Assembly: GCA_012719455.1 (NCBI GenBank)
Contig: JAAYAJ010000105.1
Coordinates: forward strand, 1-64,000
DNA length: 64,000 bases
Direction of reading: 5' to 3'
Origin: Acidobacteriota bacterium
GTDB lineage: Bacteria; Acidobacteriota; UBA6911
The translations under genes were made by a program, and so were the position numbers. The notes under the pieces are model-generated. The model saw only the letters and a program-made list of their open reading frames with translations, was not told the DNA's origin and ran no database searches. Shown here piece by piece: positions 8,510-16,819 of the stretch. Numbering within the stretch: position 1 is the first letter of the stretch; the number at the start of each line of letters is the position of its first letter.

Positions 8510-9322
8510 ATGAATACCTGCGAGCACGAACTGGAAACGGCCCTGGAAATCGCCAGGAACGCGGGGGAATTGGCCCTGCGGCATTTCGCCGCCCCCCCGC
8601 CCGCCGAAGAGAAGGAAGACTCGTCCCCCGTCACCCGCGCCGACCGCGAAACCGAACGGTATATCGTCCGGATGCTCCGGGAGCGGTTCCCCCTGGACGG
8701 CATCCTGGGGGAAGAGGGGGCGGGGCACCCCTCCCGTTCGGGCCGCCGCTGGCTCGTCGATCCCATCGACGGGACCAAGGACTTCATCCGCGGCAATCCC
8801 ACCTGGGCCGTCCAGTTGGCGCTCGAACAGGGGGAGCGGGTGATCCTGGGAGTGATTCACTGCCCCGCTCTCGGGGAGACCCTCCACGCGGCCGCCGGCG
8901 CGGGCTGCTTTTGGAACGGGGTCCGCGTCACCGCATCGGAGGTCTCCAGGATCGACCACTCCATCCTGACCGTCAGCGGGCTCAACGCGGCGGCGGCCGC
9001 CTGGCCCGTGGATGGGATCAGGAGCCTGCTCGAGGAGTGCTGGACCGTGCGCGCCTTCGGGGGCGCCTGCAACGTCATGATGCTGGCCCGGGGGAAGGCC
9101 GACATCTGGCTGAGCGGCCGGGGGATGGAATGGGACTACGCTCCCGCCCGCATCGTCGCCGACGAAATCGGCGCCTGTTTCCTGACGCGCCCGGGCGACG
9201 GCCGCATCGACCGGAAACACTGCGTCCTTTGCGCCCCCGGGGTGGAACGGGAAGTCCGCCGGGTCCTGGACATTTCCGGTTGCGCGCCGGTTGATTCCCC
9301 AATTGATTCCATGGAAGATTAG
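8510..9322 (+). CDS. Inositol-monophosphatase-family phosphatase (HisN- or CysQ-like)
   Basis: The 270-residue protein belongs to the magnesium-dependent, lithium-sensitive phosphatase fold. The metal ligands are present: GEEG (E68/E69), WLVDPIDGTKDF (D84, D87), and the late MEWDYAPARIVADEIG. Substrates in the family include inositol phosphates, histidinol phosphate and phosphoadenosine phosphate. The DGTKDFIRGNPTWAVQLAL stretch resembles HisN-type histidinol phosphatases, but I cannot assign the substrate. The ATG at 8510 is preferred over the GTG at 8501. It is divergent from thiS and stands alone. Confidence 0.85.
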   Translation: MNTCEHELETALEIARNAGELALRHFAAPPPAEEKEDSSPVTRADRETERYIVRMLRERFPLDGILGEEGAGHPSRSGRRWLVDPIDGTKDFIRGNPTWAVQLALEQGERVILGVIHCPALGETLHAAAGAGCFWNGVRVTASEVSRIDHSILTVSGLNAAAAAWPVDGIRSLLEECWTVRAFGGACNVMMLARGKADIWLSGRGMEWDYAPARIVADEIGACFLTRPGDGRIDRKHCVLCAPGVEREVRRVLDISGCAPVDSPIDSMED

Positions 9323-9378
9323 GACCAGGGCCCGGCCTGATTACGGGTGATGCCAACATACAGACCCTGGGAGGAACG

Positions 9379-9636
9379 ATGAGCCAGACACAGCTTTTCG
9401 CCGTGCATCCCGACACCCACGAACGGATGCTGCTGGGATCGATCACCGACGCCCAGCTCGATTTTCTCATCGACAACCTCGAAGAGGAATTCGAGGAGGA
9501 CGACGACTATTTCCTGAACCGGGATACGCTCGACTACCTCGAAGGCAAAGGGATCGACGGGGAGCTGGCCGCGCTGCTCCGCGCCGCGCTCGACAAACAC
9601 CCGGAAGGGGTGGACATCCTCTACATCTACGGCTGA
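9379..9636 (+). CDS. Small acidic conserved-looking protein, unknown
   Basis: The product is 85 residues and unrecognised. The gene looks real: GAGG lies four bases before the ATG, and codon use matches its neighbours. The protein is acidic, with a run of Glu/Asp (LEEEFEEDDDYFLNRDTLDYL) followed by a helix GELAALLRAALDKHPEG and a tail VDILYIYG. It has no signal peptide, membrane segment or cysteine, so it is probably cytosolic. Its last ten bases overlap the convergent amrS end. Confidence 0.65.
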   Translation: MSQTQLFAVHPDTHERMLLGSITDAQLDFLIDNLEEEFEEDDDYFLNRDTLDYLEGKGIDGELAALLRAALDKHPEGVDILYIYG

Positions 9637-10697
9637 GGCGCCGGCCGGTCCCGCCACCGGCCCGGAATGGCACGGCCGCAGGAGGGGCAGCGGCCGTTTT
9701 CCCCCGGGGCGCCCCCGATGACACGGTAGCCGCGGCGCTCGATGAGCAGGCTCCCGCAGCCGGGGCAACGGGTGTTCTCCCATTCCCCCAGCCGGCCCGG
9801 GAGGTTGCCGGCATAGACGTAGCGGAGTCCGCTCTCCCGCCCGATTTCGGCGGCGCGGACCAGGTCGGCGGGGGAGGTGCCATCGGTGTCGATCCACCGG
9901 TAATCCGGGTGGAACGCGGTCACGTGCCAGGGGATATCGGGACAGACCCCCGCGATGAATTCGGCCATGCCCCTGAGCTGCTCCCCGGAGTCGTTGAAGC
10001 CGCGGACGAGGAGCGTCACCACCTCCACCCAGATTCCAAGGCGGAAAAGGGTGCGGATCGAATCGAGCACCGGCTCGAGCCCTCCTCCCAGGCGGCGGTA
10101 CCCGCTCTCGTCGAAGGTCTTCAGATCGATCTTGCACAGGTCGAGCCAGGGGCCGATATACTCCCACGCCTCCGGCGCGGCGAAACCGTTGGAGACGTAG
10201 CCCGTCAGCAGTCCCGCCGCGCGCGCCTCCCGGAAAACCGCCGCGGCCCACTCGGCCGTAATCAGCGGCTCGTTGTAGGTGCTGACCACGACCTCGGCCC
10301 CGCCCGCGAGCGCCGCGGCGATCAGCCCGCCCGCCGTCGCCTCCCGCGGGAACACGACCGAGCCGGGGTCCCGCAGCGCCTGGGACGTGATCCAGTTCTG
10401 GCAGTAGTCGCAGCGGAGGTTGCACCCGAGCATGCCGAAGCTGTAGGTCCGCGCGCCCGGGCGCACGTGAAAGAAGGGCTTCTTTTCGATCGGGTCGCAT
10501 TGCGCCCCGGAGACATAGCCGAAGGGGACGCGCAGTTCCCCTCCGCGGTTGCTGCGCACCCGGCAGGCGCCCCGCGTCCCGTCGGCCATCAGGCAGCGCC
10601 GGGCGCAGGCGTGGCAGCGCAGCCGGCCCCCGTCGAGTCGCTCATAGAGTTCCCCGTGCCCGCTCAGTTCGTCAAGGATGTCCGAAAGCGCCCGCAT
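9627..10697 (-). CDS. amrS: AmmeMemoRadiSam-system radical SAM enzyme
   Basis: The 356-residue radical SAM protein has the cluster motif C92-x3-C96-x2-C99 (CNLRCDYC). A zinc-type N-terminal segment precedes it (RCHACARRCLMADGTRGACRVR), and CPGCGS..CPSCG follows near the C-terminus. The core VVSTYNEPLITAEW and KIDLKTFDE..RRLGG match the AmrS family, related to glycyl-radical-enzyme activases. Such proteins usually accompany AMMECR1- and Memo-like partners. Neither is in this window, and the substrate is unknown. GAGAGGC precedes the ATG at 10697. Confidence 0.88.
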   Translation of the reverse strand: MRALSDILDELSGHGELYERLDGGRLRCHACARRCLMADGTRGACRVRSNRGGELRVPFGYVSGAQCDPIEKKPFFHVRPGARTYSFGMLGCNLRCDYCQNWITSQALRDPGSVVFPREATAGGLIAAALAGGAEVVVSTYNEPLITAEWAAAVFREARAAGLLTGYVSNGFAAPEAWEYIGPWLDLCKIDLKTFDESGYRRLGGGLEPVLDSIRTLFRLGIWVEVVTLLVRGFNDSGEQLRGMAEFIAGVCPDIPWHVTAFHPDYRWIDTDGTSPADLVRAAEIGRESGLRYVYAGNLPGRLGEWENTRCPGCGSLLIERRGYRVIGGAPGENGRCPSCGRAIPGRWRDRPAPQP

Positions 10698-10757
10698 GCC
10701 TCTCTCCCGCCCGCAGCACCCGTCCGCCGGCGGGCGGAATCTCCGGGCCGCTCGAGC

Positions 10758-10785
10758 TTCACATTGCCCGCTTTTATTATAGAAT
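10758..10785 (+). promoter_or_regulatory. Promoter of the methyltransferase gene, near-leaderless
   Basis: TTCACA (10758-10763) and TAGAAT (10780-10785) are each 5/6 matches with a 16-base spacer. The predicted transcription start is near 10792, three bases before the ATG at 10795. Confidence 0.5.
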
Positions 10786-10794
10786 GGAAAGGAC

Positions 10795-11631
10795 ATGGAA
10801 AAAATCACCGACTGGCGTCAGCTGTGGAAGGAACTCGTCGCAATCAAATCGGCGAGCCGCTCCAACGGCGTCTCGCCCGCGCCGAGGGATCCCTGGAACG
10901 ACCGGGCGCTTGCATTCAAACAGGGGGTCCTCCGCCGCTGGCAGCGGCCCGACTCGAGCCGCAACTTCATCCTCTCGCAGCTGGATGCCGACTCAACGGT
11001 TCTCGACATCGGCGCCGGCACCGGTTCCTGGGCCGCGCTGCTCGCCCGCCGCGCGCGCCGGGTCACGGCCGTGGAACCCTCCCCGGCCATGATCGCCGTT
11101 CTCTCCGCAAGCCTCGAGGAGGAAGGGATCCGCAACGTGTCGATCGTGGAGGGGAGCTGGCCCGAGGTCTACGTCGAGCCGCACGACTTCTCCCTCTGCT
11201 CCCACGCCATGTACGGGGCCCCGGACCTGGAAGCCTTCATCCTGCGGATGATCGCCTGCACCCGCCGCACCTGTTTCCTACTGCTGCGGGCGCCGTCGCT
11301 CGACGGGATCCGCGCCGAAGCGGCGCGCCACGTGTGGGGCCAGCCCCTGGACAGCCCCAATTTCACGATCGCCTACAACATCCTCATTGGAATGGGCATC
11401 TACGCCAACGTGCTGATGGAAGACACCGGGCTCTGGAAGCCGCGGGTGAGCCCGAGCATCGAAGACGCCCACCGGGACCTGAAGCGCTTTCTCGGCCTCG
11501 CCGACAGCCCGGAGCACGACGGTTACCTGCTCACGCTCCTGCGGCGCCGGCTGCGCTGGCGCTGCGGCCGGTACCTGTGGCCGCCCGAGGTCCGCTCCGC
11601 CCTGGTGTATTGGAACGTGCGCGATTTCTGA
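10795..11631 (+). CDS. Class I SAM-dependent methyltransferase
   Basis: The protein has 278 residues. The SAM-binding motif I is VLDIGAGTGSWAALLA (69-84), followed by VTAVEPSPAMIAVL (motif II) and the acidic-aromatic SIVEGSWPEV. The N-terminal 60 residues (WRQLWKEL..PWNDRALAFKQGVLRRW) look like a substrate-recognition cap. The long C-terminal part is rich in Arg and Trp. The substrate cannot be inferred and no biosynthetic partners adjoin it. It converges on the ABC permease gene downstream. Confidence 0.8.
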   Translation: MEKITDWRQLWKELVAIKSASRSNGVSPAPRDPWNDRALAFKQGVLRRWQRPDSSRNFILSQLDADSTVLDIGAGTGSWAALLARRARRVTAVEPSPAMIAVLSASLEEEGIRNVSIVEGSWPEVYVEPHDFSLCSHAMYGAPDLEAFILRMIACTRRTCFLLLRAPSLDGIRAEAARHVWGQPLDSPNFTIAYNILIGMGIYANVLMEDTGLWKPRVSPSIEDAHRDLKRFLGLADSPEHDGYLLTLLRRRLRWRCGRYLWPPEVRSALVYWNVRDF

Positions 11632-11643
11632 CCGCCCGATCCC

Positions 11644-13029
11644 TCAGTCGGGAATCCGGGCCCAGCGTATGAGCGTCCGCAGCGTCGGGGGCTTACCGTA
11701 CATCAGCACCCCCACGCGGAACACCTTCGCCGCGAACCAGAGGGAGGCCGTGGCGCCCGCCGCGCCCGCCGCGACGGCCAGCACCACCTGCCACAGCGGG
11801 GGGGGCGTGCCCGACGCCATGCGCAGCAGCGTCACGAAGCTCCCGATCGGGGGGACGAAGCTCAAAACAACGGCCATCAGGGAGTTCGGATGGCTGCCGA
11901 TAGGAACCATCAGCAGCCATGGGACCATGAACACCATCATGACCGGCATCATCAGGGGCTGCGCGTCGCGCATTTCGCTCACGGCCGAACCGACGGCGGC
12001 CATCAGCGCCGCGACGGTGAAGTACGACAGCACGAAAAAAACCAGCAGGAAGAGGAGGATGACCGGATCGACCAGCCCGGTCAGGGTGAAGGAGGCAAGC
12101 GCCCCGAGCCCCATCCCCGTGTACAGGAGCAGGATCAGAAGTCCCACCGCCATCTGGCCCAGGATCTTCCCCGTCATCAGCTCCCGCGAGGAGAGGGCGC
12201 TCAGCAGCAGCTCGACGATGCGGTTCGACTTCTCCTCGATCGTGGTGGTGAGCAGGCTGCTGCTCGAGGTGATCACCGAAATCATCAGGAGCACCATGAA
12301 GGCGATCGGCAGCATCTGGTTCATTAACGGGCTCGCTTTGCGTTCCCCCTCGGCGGTCACCACCCGCGCGGGCGGGCGCTCGACCCGGACCAGTTCGGCC
12401 ACGAGTTCCGGCGCGATCCCGGAACCGCGCAACCGGGCGCCCCGGATGCAGCCCTCGAGCCCCGCCTGCAGTTCGTCAACCAGCCGGTCGTCCAGCCCGC
12501 TGCGTACGAAGAGGTGGTAATCATCGAACCCGTCCCCCTCCCTGACCACCGCGCCGGCGGGGACGAGGGCGACGGCCAGGAGCACTCCGTCCGCCGGTCG
12601 GGGCGCAAGCGACAGCTTCAACCGCTCCTTCTCCCTTTCCGGGTCCGCGTCGGGCGCAAGCGTGACCACCGTGATGTGCGGCACCTCCCCGAGCGGCTCC
12701 TCCGGGGCGGCGCCCAGGATGGCGCCCGCCGTCACCCCGGAACCGATCTCGGAAGCGGCGAACTCCCGGAGACGCCGCCGCTCCTCCAGCCGTCGCTCCC
12801 GGATCGCTGCCGGGGAAAGATAGTGGGCAAGCTCCGCGCCCGCCTCGCCGGATCGGTCGATGACGGCCACGACCCCGTCCACCCGCGGCGGGCTCTTCGT
12901 CGTGAAGCGCGGGAGCAGAAACACCATGAAGAGGACGATGGCGGGGGTCAGCAGGATCCCAAACAGGAAACCCCGGGCCGTCACCGTGGCGATGAATTCG
13001 CGCGCAGCCACGTGGAATACTTTTCTCAT
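11644..13029 (-). CDS. ABC-2 type permease, NatB-like
   Basis: This 461-residue membrane protein has the NatB/YhaP layout. One N-terminal membrane helix (FLFGILLTPAIVLFMVFLLP) is followed by a large extracytoplasmic domain (about 45-240) and then about five C-terminal helices after ..EKSNRIVELLLSALSSRELMTGKILGQ. The EEKSNRIVE.LLSA motif at the membrane entry is typical of the family. Start and stop overlap by four bases with the ATPase gene upstream (ATGA), so the two form an exporter. NatAB homologues expel sodium or drugs; the substrate here is unknown. Confidence 0.88.
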   Translation of the reverse strand: MRKVFHVAAREFIATVTARGFLFGILLTPAIVLFMVFLLPRFTTKSPPRVDGVVAVIDRSGEAGAELAHYLSPAAIRERRLEERRRLREFAASEIGSGVTAGAILGAAPEEPLGEVPHITVVTLAPDADPEREKERLKLSLAPRPADGVLLAVALVPAGAVVREGDGFDDYHLFVRSGLDDRLVDELQAGLEGCIRGARLRGSGIAPELVAELVRVERPPARVVTAEGERKASPLMNQMLPIAFMVLLMISVITSSSSLLTTTIEEKSNRIVELLLSALSSRELMTGKILGQMAVGLLILLLYTGMGLGALASFTLTGLVDPVILLFLLVFFVLSYFTVAALMAAVGSAVSEMRDAQPLMMPVMMVFMVPWLLMVPIGSHPNSLMAVVLSFVPPIGSFVTLLRMASGTPPPLWQVVLAVAAGAAGATASLWFAAKVFRVGVLMYGKPPTLRTLIRWARIPD

Positions 13030-13991
13030 GCGTTCCCTTCCCCTACCGCTTCCTTGAGACCGGCCCGCAACCCGTCCGCACCCGCCGCTCCGGAGACGAT
13101 GTCGATGAAGATGTCCTCGAGCGTGGGACGCCGGAGCAGGATCCGGACGGGGGTTACCGCCGCGGCGAGCGCGGGAATCACCACGGCCAGGTCCACCGCG
13201 GGGGTGAGGAGGACGTTCCAGGAGGCCGCATCACGTTCGACCCCCTGGACGCCCTCGACGCGCTCAAGCGCCGCCGGGTCCGCTCCGGAATCGAGTGGTT
13301 CGAAGACGACGATCCGGGCGTCGCGCGCCTCCAGCGTGGCGCGAAGCGACCCGTCAAGCACCTTGGCTCCCCGGTGGATCATCACGATGTGGTCGCACAG
13401 CTCCTCGGCGTGCTGCATGATATGGGTCGAAAACAGGACCGTCGCCCCGCGCCGGTGCTCTCCCAGGACCAGGTCCTTCATCAGCCGCTGGTTCACGGGA
13501 TCGAGACCGCTGAACGGTTCGTCCAGGATCAGGAGCTCGGGCCGGTGGATGACGGAGGTGATGAACTGGACCTTCTGCTGCATCCCCTTGGACAGTTCCT
13601 CGCAGCGGCGGTCGGCGGCGTCGGCAAGCCCGACCCGCCCGAGCCAGGCGGCGGCTTCCGTGGCGATGTCGCCGTCCGGCATCCCCTTGATCCGGGCCAT
13701 GTAGGCGAGGAATTCCCGGACCCGCATCTTCCGGTAGAGCCCCCGTTCCTCCGGGAGGTAGCCGACCCGGTCCCTCGCCCCGAAAGCAGAGCCACAGCCG
13801 AGCACCGACAGCCGGCCGCTGTCCGGGAAGAGGATCCCCAGGATCATGCGGATAAGGGTGGTTTTTCCGGCCCCGTTCGGCCCGATGACGCCGCACAGCG
13901 CCCCGGCGGGGATCTCGAGGGTGAAATCGCGCACGGCCGTGGTGGGGCCGAATGTCTTGGTGATCCCTTCCAGCACAATGGCCGCTGCCAT
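13026..13991 (-). CDS. ABC transporter ATP-binding protein, NatA-like
   Basis: The protein has 321 residues from the ATG at 13991. The nucleotide-binding motifs are complete: Walker A GPNGAGKT (37-44), Q-loop region VGYLPEERGLYRKM, signature LSKGMQQK (133-140), Walker B LLILDEPFSGLD (153-164), and H-loop FSTHIMQHAEELCD. A C-terminal DUF4162-like domain (about 225-310) follows, as in NatA-type subunits. It powers the overlapping permease. Open frame extends further upstream but is out of character, so the ATG is used. Confidence 0.9.
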   Translation of the reverse strand: MAAAIVLEGITKTFGPTTAVRDFTLEIPAGALCGVIGPNGAGKTTLIRMILGILFPDSGRLSVLGCGSAFGARDRVGYLPEERGLYRKMRVREFLAYMARIKGMPDGDIATEAAAWLGRVGLADAADRRCEELSKGMQQKVQFITSVIHRPELLILDEPFSGLDPVNQRLMKDLVLGEHRRGATVLFSTHIMQHAEELCDHIVMIHRGAKVLDGSLRATLEARDARIVVFEPLDSGADPAALERVEGVQGVERDAASWNVLLTPAVDLAVVIPALAAAVTPVRILLRRPTLEDIFIDIVSGAAGADGLRAGLKEAVGEGNA

Positions 13992-14026
13992 AGGCCCCCC
14001 GAAAATGCGCCCCCCTGCCGGAGGCC

Positions 14027-14602
14027 CTATCTCACGTCCGTCGCCAGCATCCCGGCCGCGCGCGCCGCCTCGAGCCCCAGGTCGCCGTCCTCGAAAACCT
14101 GGCACGACTCCGGGGGAACGCCCAGCCTGCGCGCGGCTTCCAGGAAGAGGTCGGGGGCCGGCTTGGGCCGGAACCCATCGTCGGCGGTGAGAACAACCGG
14201 GAAGCAATCCGCGACCTGGATCGCCTCCAGTTCCAGGGTGACGATTTCCCGGATCCCGCCCGAAGCCACCGCCATCGGCAGGCGGCCGCAATACTCCCTG
14301 GCGATGCGGACGACATGCGGGATCGGCTGGAACAGGTCCGCGTGGGCGTGAAAAAAGCCGTGCTTGATCCGGACCGTTGTTTCCGGGTCCCAGTCCGTAC
14401 CGTAGCGCTCGTTATAGAGCCCGACGATGTGCCGTTCCGGCATCCCCTTCTTGGAGGTGAAGAATTCCGGGTCCCATGCCCCGCCCAGGGAAGCCACCGC
14501 CTGTTCCCAGGAGCGCATGTGCAGCGGCATGGAATCCACCAGCGTCCCGTCGCAGTCGAAAATCAACCCCCGGACCCATTCGGGCACTTCGATATCGCGC
14601 AT
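14027..14602 (-). CDS. HAD-superfamily hydrolase, beta-phosphoglucomutase/phosphatase type
   Basis: The 191-residue protein has motif I FDCDGTL (D16, D18), motif II VASGGIRE, and motifs III/IV with K in FRPKPAPD and ..FEDGDLGLEAA. The cap insertion after motif I is of the small helical type found in sugar-phosphate phosphatases and beta-phosphoglucomutases. It is the last gene of the sugar cluster, 13 bases after the FucI-like isomerase. A sugar-phosphate substrate is therefore likely, for example dephosphorylating misformed pentulose phosphates; that role is inference. Confidence 0.85.
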   Translation of the reverse strand: MRDIEVPEWVRGLIFDCDGTLVDSMPLHMRSWEQAVASLGGAWDPEFFTSKKGMPERHIVGLYNERYGTDWDPETTVRIKHGFFHAHADLFQPIPHVVRIAREYCGRLPMAVASGGIREIVTLELEAIQVADCFPVVLTADDGFRPKPAPDLFLEAARRLGVPPESCQVFEDGDLGLEAARAAGMLATDVR

Positions 14603-14615
14603 GGCTCGCCCGTCC

Positions 14616-16094
14616 CTAAAAAGGGTTCTCGCCCGGGTAGGGCAACCCCTTCGGGTGGTTGTAAAAGAGATCCTCGATCCCGAGCATCCGGCAGGCGGCG
14701 AAAAGCGTTTTCCCCGCGTGACCGAAGGCGACGGCCGTATGGTGAGGGAACCGGCGCTCGATCAGCACGTGACGGTAGAAGCGTCCCATTTCCCGGACGG
14801 CGAACACGCCGATGGAACCGAAGGAACGCGGATCGAGGTCGAGCACCTCCCCCTGGGCGACGTAGGCGCCGAGGCGCGCCCCGGACGTCGACTGGACGCG
14901 GAAAACAGAAACGGGCCCCGGCTGGATCCGACCCTCGAGCGTGCCGCGGGTGATGTCCGGCGCCCGCCCGGACTCCTGCAGCCGGTGCATGATCAACTGG
15001 TGCTTCATGACCGGTTCGAGCAGGCAGCTCGAGGAGGTGTTGCCGCAGTGAAATCCCATCCAGAGATCGGAGAGCGCGTAATCGCCCGTGACGGCGCGGT
15101 TGCGCTCGACCATGTCCCGGGGAACCGAATTGTTGATGTCGAGCAGTCCGGGGGGGCGCCCGGTGGCGCAGACGCACATGTACTGGCTGAGGGCGCCGTA
15201 GATATCCGCCTCGCAGGCCACGGGAATGCCCCGGGCCGCCAGCCGCGAGTTGATGTAGCAGGGGACGTGGCCGAAGTATTTCTGGAAGGCGGGCCAGCAC
15301 TTGTTGGCGAAGGCGACATACCGGCTCGCCCCCAGGTTCGCCCGCATGGCCTCTTCCAGCGCGCTCTCGTACCGGGCCAGCTTCGGGACCAGGTCGGGAT
15401 AGGTGTTCCCGGCGCCGAGCTCCGCGACGATTTCGCCCGCAATGCGCTCGACGTCGGCCTCCCGGTCCTCCGCCTGCACCAGGTCGTAGAGGTCCAGCTC
15501 GCTGTGCTCCACGATCTCGACCCCCAGGTCGAACAGCGGCTGGATCGGGGCGTGACAGGTGAGGAAATCGAACGGGCGGGGGCCGAAGGAGATGATCTTG
15601 AGGTTGCGCACCCCTTCCACCACGCGCGCGACCGGGAGGAACTCGGCGATCATGACCGCGATCTCCCGCGGATCTCCCACGGGGTACTCCGGGATGTGCG
15701 GCCGCTGCCGCCGCAGCCCGAGGTTGTAGGAAGCGCTGAGCAGACCGCAGTACGCGTCGCCGCGACCGTGGACCAGGTTGTCCCCGCTCTCCTCGGCGGC
15801 GGCAGCGATCATGGCGGGCCCGGAAAACCTCTGGACCAGCATCGTCTCCGGCCCTTCCGGCCCGAAGTTCCCGAGATAGACCACCAGCGCGTTGATCCGC
15901 TTCCGCGCGATCTCCTCCAGGGCGGCAAGGACATCGCGCTCATTCTCGACGATGGTCTCGATTTCCGTAATGGGCACCCGCATCTCCCTGCAGGCGGCCG
16001 CCACCCGGCTCCGCCGCTCGCGGGACAGCTCGATCGGAAAACAGTCGCGGCTGACTGCCACGATCCCCACATTGATGGATGGAATATTGTTCAT
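14616..16094 (-). CDS. L-fucose/L-arabinose isomerase family protein
   Basis: The 492-residue protein belongs to the FucI/AraA-like isomerase superfamily: ALVVYLGNFGPEGPE in the N-terminal domain, NKCWPAFQKYFGHVPC, and ACEADIYGALSQYMC carrying the catalytic acidic residues. It is not close to classical AraA by sequence. The neighbouring ribulokinase and ribulose-5-phosphate 4-epimerase suggest it supplies L-ribulose from L-arabinose. A role on fucose or another deoxy-sugar cannot be excluded. The upstream epimerase gene is 14 bases away on the same strand. Confidence 0.8.
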   Translation of the reverse strand: MNNIPSINVGIVAVSRDCFPIELSRERRSRVAAACREMRVPITEIETIVENERDVLAALEEIARKRINALVVYLGNFGPEGPETMLVQRFSGPAMIAAAAEESGDNLVHGRGDAYCGLLSASYNLGLRRQRPHIPEYPVGDPREIAVMIAEFLPVARVVEGVRNLKIISFGPRPFDFLTCHAPIQPLFDLGVEIVEHSELDLYDLVQAEDREADVERIAGEIVAELGAGNTYPDLVPKLARYESALEEAMRANLGASRYVAFANKCWPAFQKYFGHVPCYINSRLAARGIPVACEADIYGALSQYMCVCATGRPPGLLDINNSVPRDMVERNRAVTGDYALSDLWMGFHCGNTSSSCLLEPVMKHQLIMHRLQESGRAPDITRGTLEGRIQPGPVSVFRVQSTSGARLGAYVAQGEVLDLDPRSFGSIGVFAVREMGRFYRHVLIERRFPHHTAVAFGHAGKTLFAACRMLGIEDLFYNHPKGLPYPGENPF

Positions 16095-16108
16095 GAAGGC
16101 TCCTGTCG

Positions 16109-16819
16109 TTATGAACGGCGGTTGTTCCCCTGGCCGTAATAGGCGTCGGGGCCGTGCTTGCGGCGGTAGTGCTTTTCCTGGATATACGCCGGAAGCGGGG
16201 CGATTCCGGGATCGAGGGCGAACGTCCCGAGCGCCAGCCGCGCCACCTGTTCGAGAACCATGCTGTTATGGACCGCGTCGGCGGCATGCGCACCCCAGGA
16301 GAACGGCGCGTGCCCGGCGACGAGAACTCCCGGCGTCGCCAGCGGGTCGAGCCCCTGAAAACGCTCGATGATGAGCCTGCCGGTTTCCCGCTCGTAATCC
16401 CCCCGGACCTCCGCTTCCGAGAGGAAGCGGGTCACCGGGACGGCTCCCAGGAAATGATCGGCGTGCGTGGTGCCCAGGCAGGGGATCTCCCTCGAGGCCT
16501 GCGCGAATATCGTGGCATGCACGCTGTGGGTGTGGACCACCCCGCCGACACCCTGGAACGACCGATAGATTTCCAGGTGCGTCGCCGTATCGGAGGAGGG
16601 GCGCAATCCGCCCCCGATCTCCCTTCCCTCCAGGTCCACGACCGCCATCTCACCGGGGGTCAGGGAGTCGTAGTCGACACCGCTCGGCTTGATCACCACG
16701 ACCCCGCGGGACCGGTCGATTCCGCTGGCGTTCCCCCAAGTCCCGGTCACCAGTCTCAGGCGTACCAATTCCAGGTTGGCCCGGAAAACCTCGTCCTTGA
16801 GCGCATCCAGGTCCGTCAT
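16109..16819 (-). CDS. araD: L-ribulose-5-phosphate 4-epimerase
   Basis: AraD converts L-ribulose 5-phosphate to D-xylulose 5-phosphate, feeding the pentose phosphate pathway. The protein is 236 residues, the family length. It shows TWGNASGIDR, VIKPSGVDYDSLTPGEMAVVDLEG, PSSDTATHLEIYR, the zinc-binding histidines in GVVHTHSVHAT and the late AGHAPFSWG. It overlaps the upstream araB by four bases. The ending YRRKHGPDAYYGQ is typical. The class II aldolase fold is certain; the substrate is supported by its neighbours. Confidence 0.94.
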   Translation of the reverse strand: MTDLDALKDEVFRANLELVRLRLVTGTWGNASGIDRSRGVVVIKPSGVDYDSLTPGEMAVVDLEGREIGGGLRPSSDTATHLEIYRSFQGVGGVVHTHSVHATIFAQASREIPCLGTTHADHFLGAVPVTRFLSEAEVRGDYERETGRLIIERFQGLDPLATPGVLVAGHAPFSWGAHAADAVHNSMVLEQVARLALGTFALDPGIAPLPAYIQEKHYRRKHGPDAYYGQGNNRRS

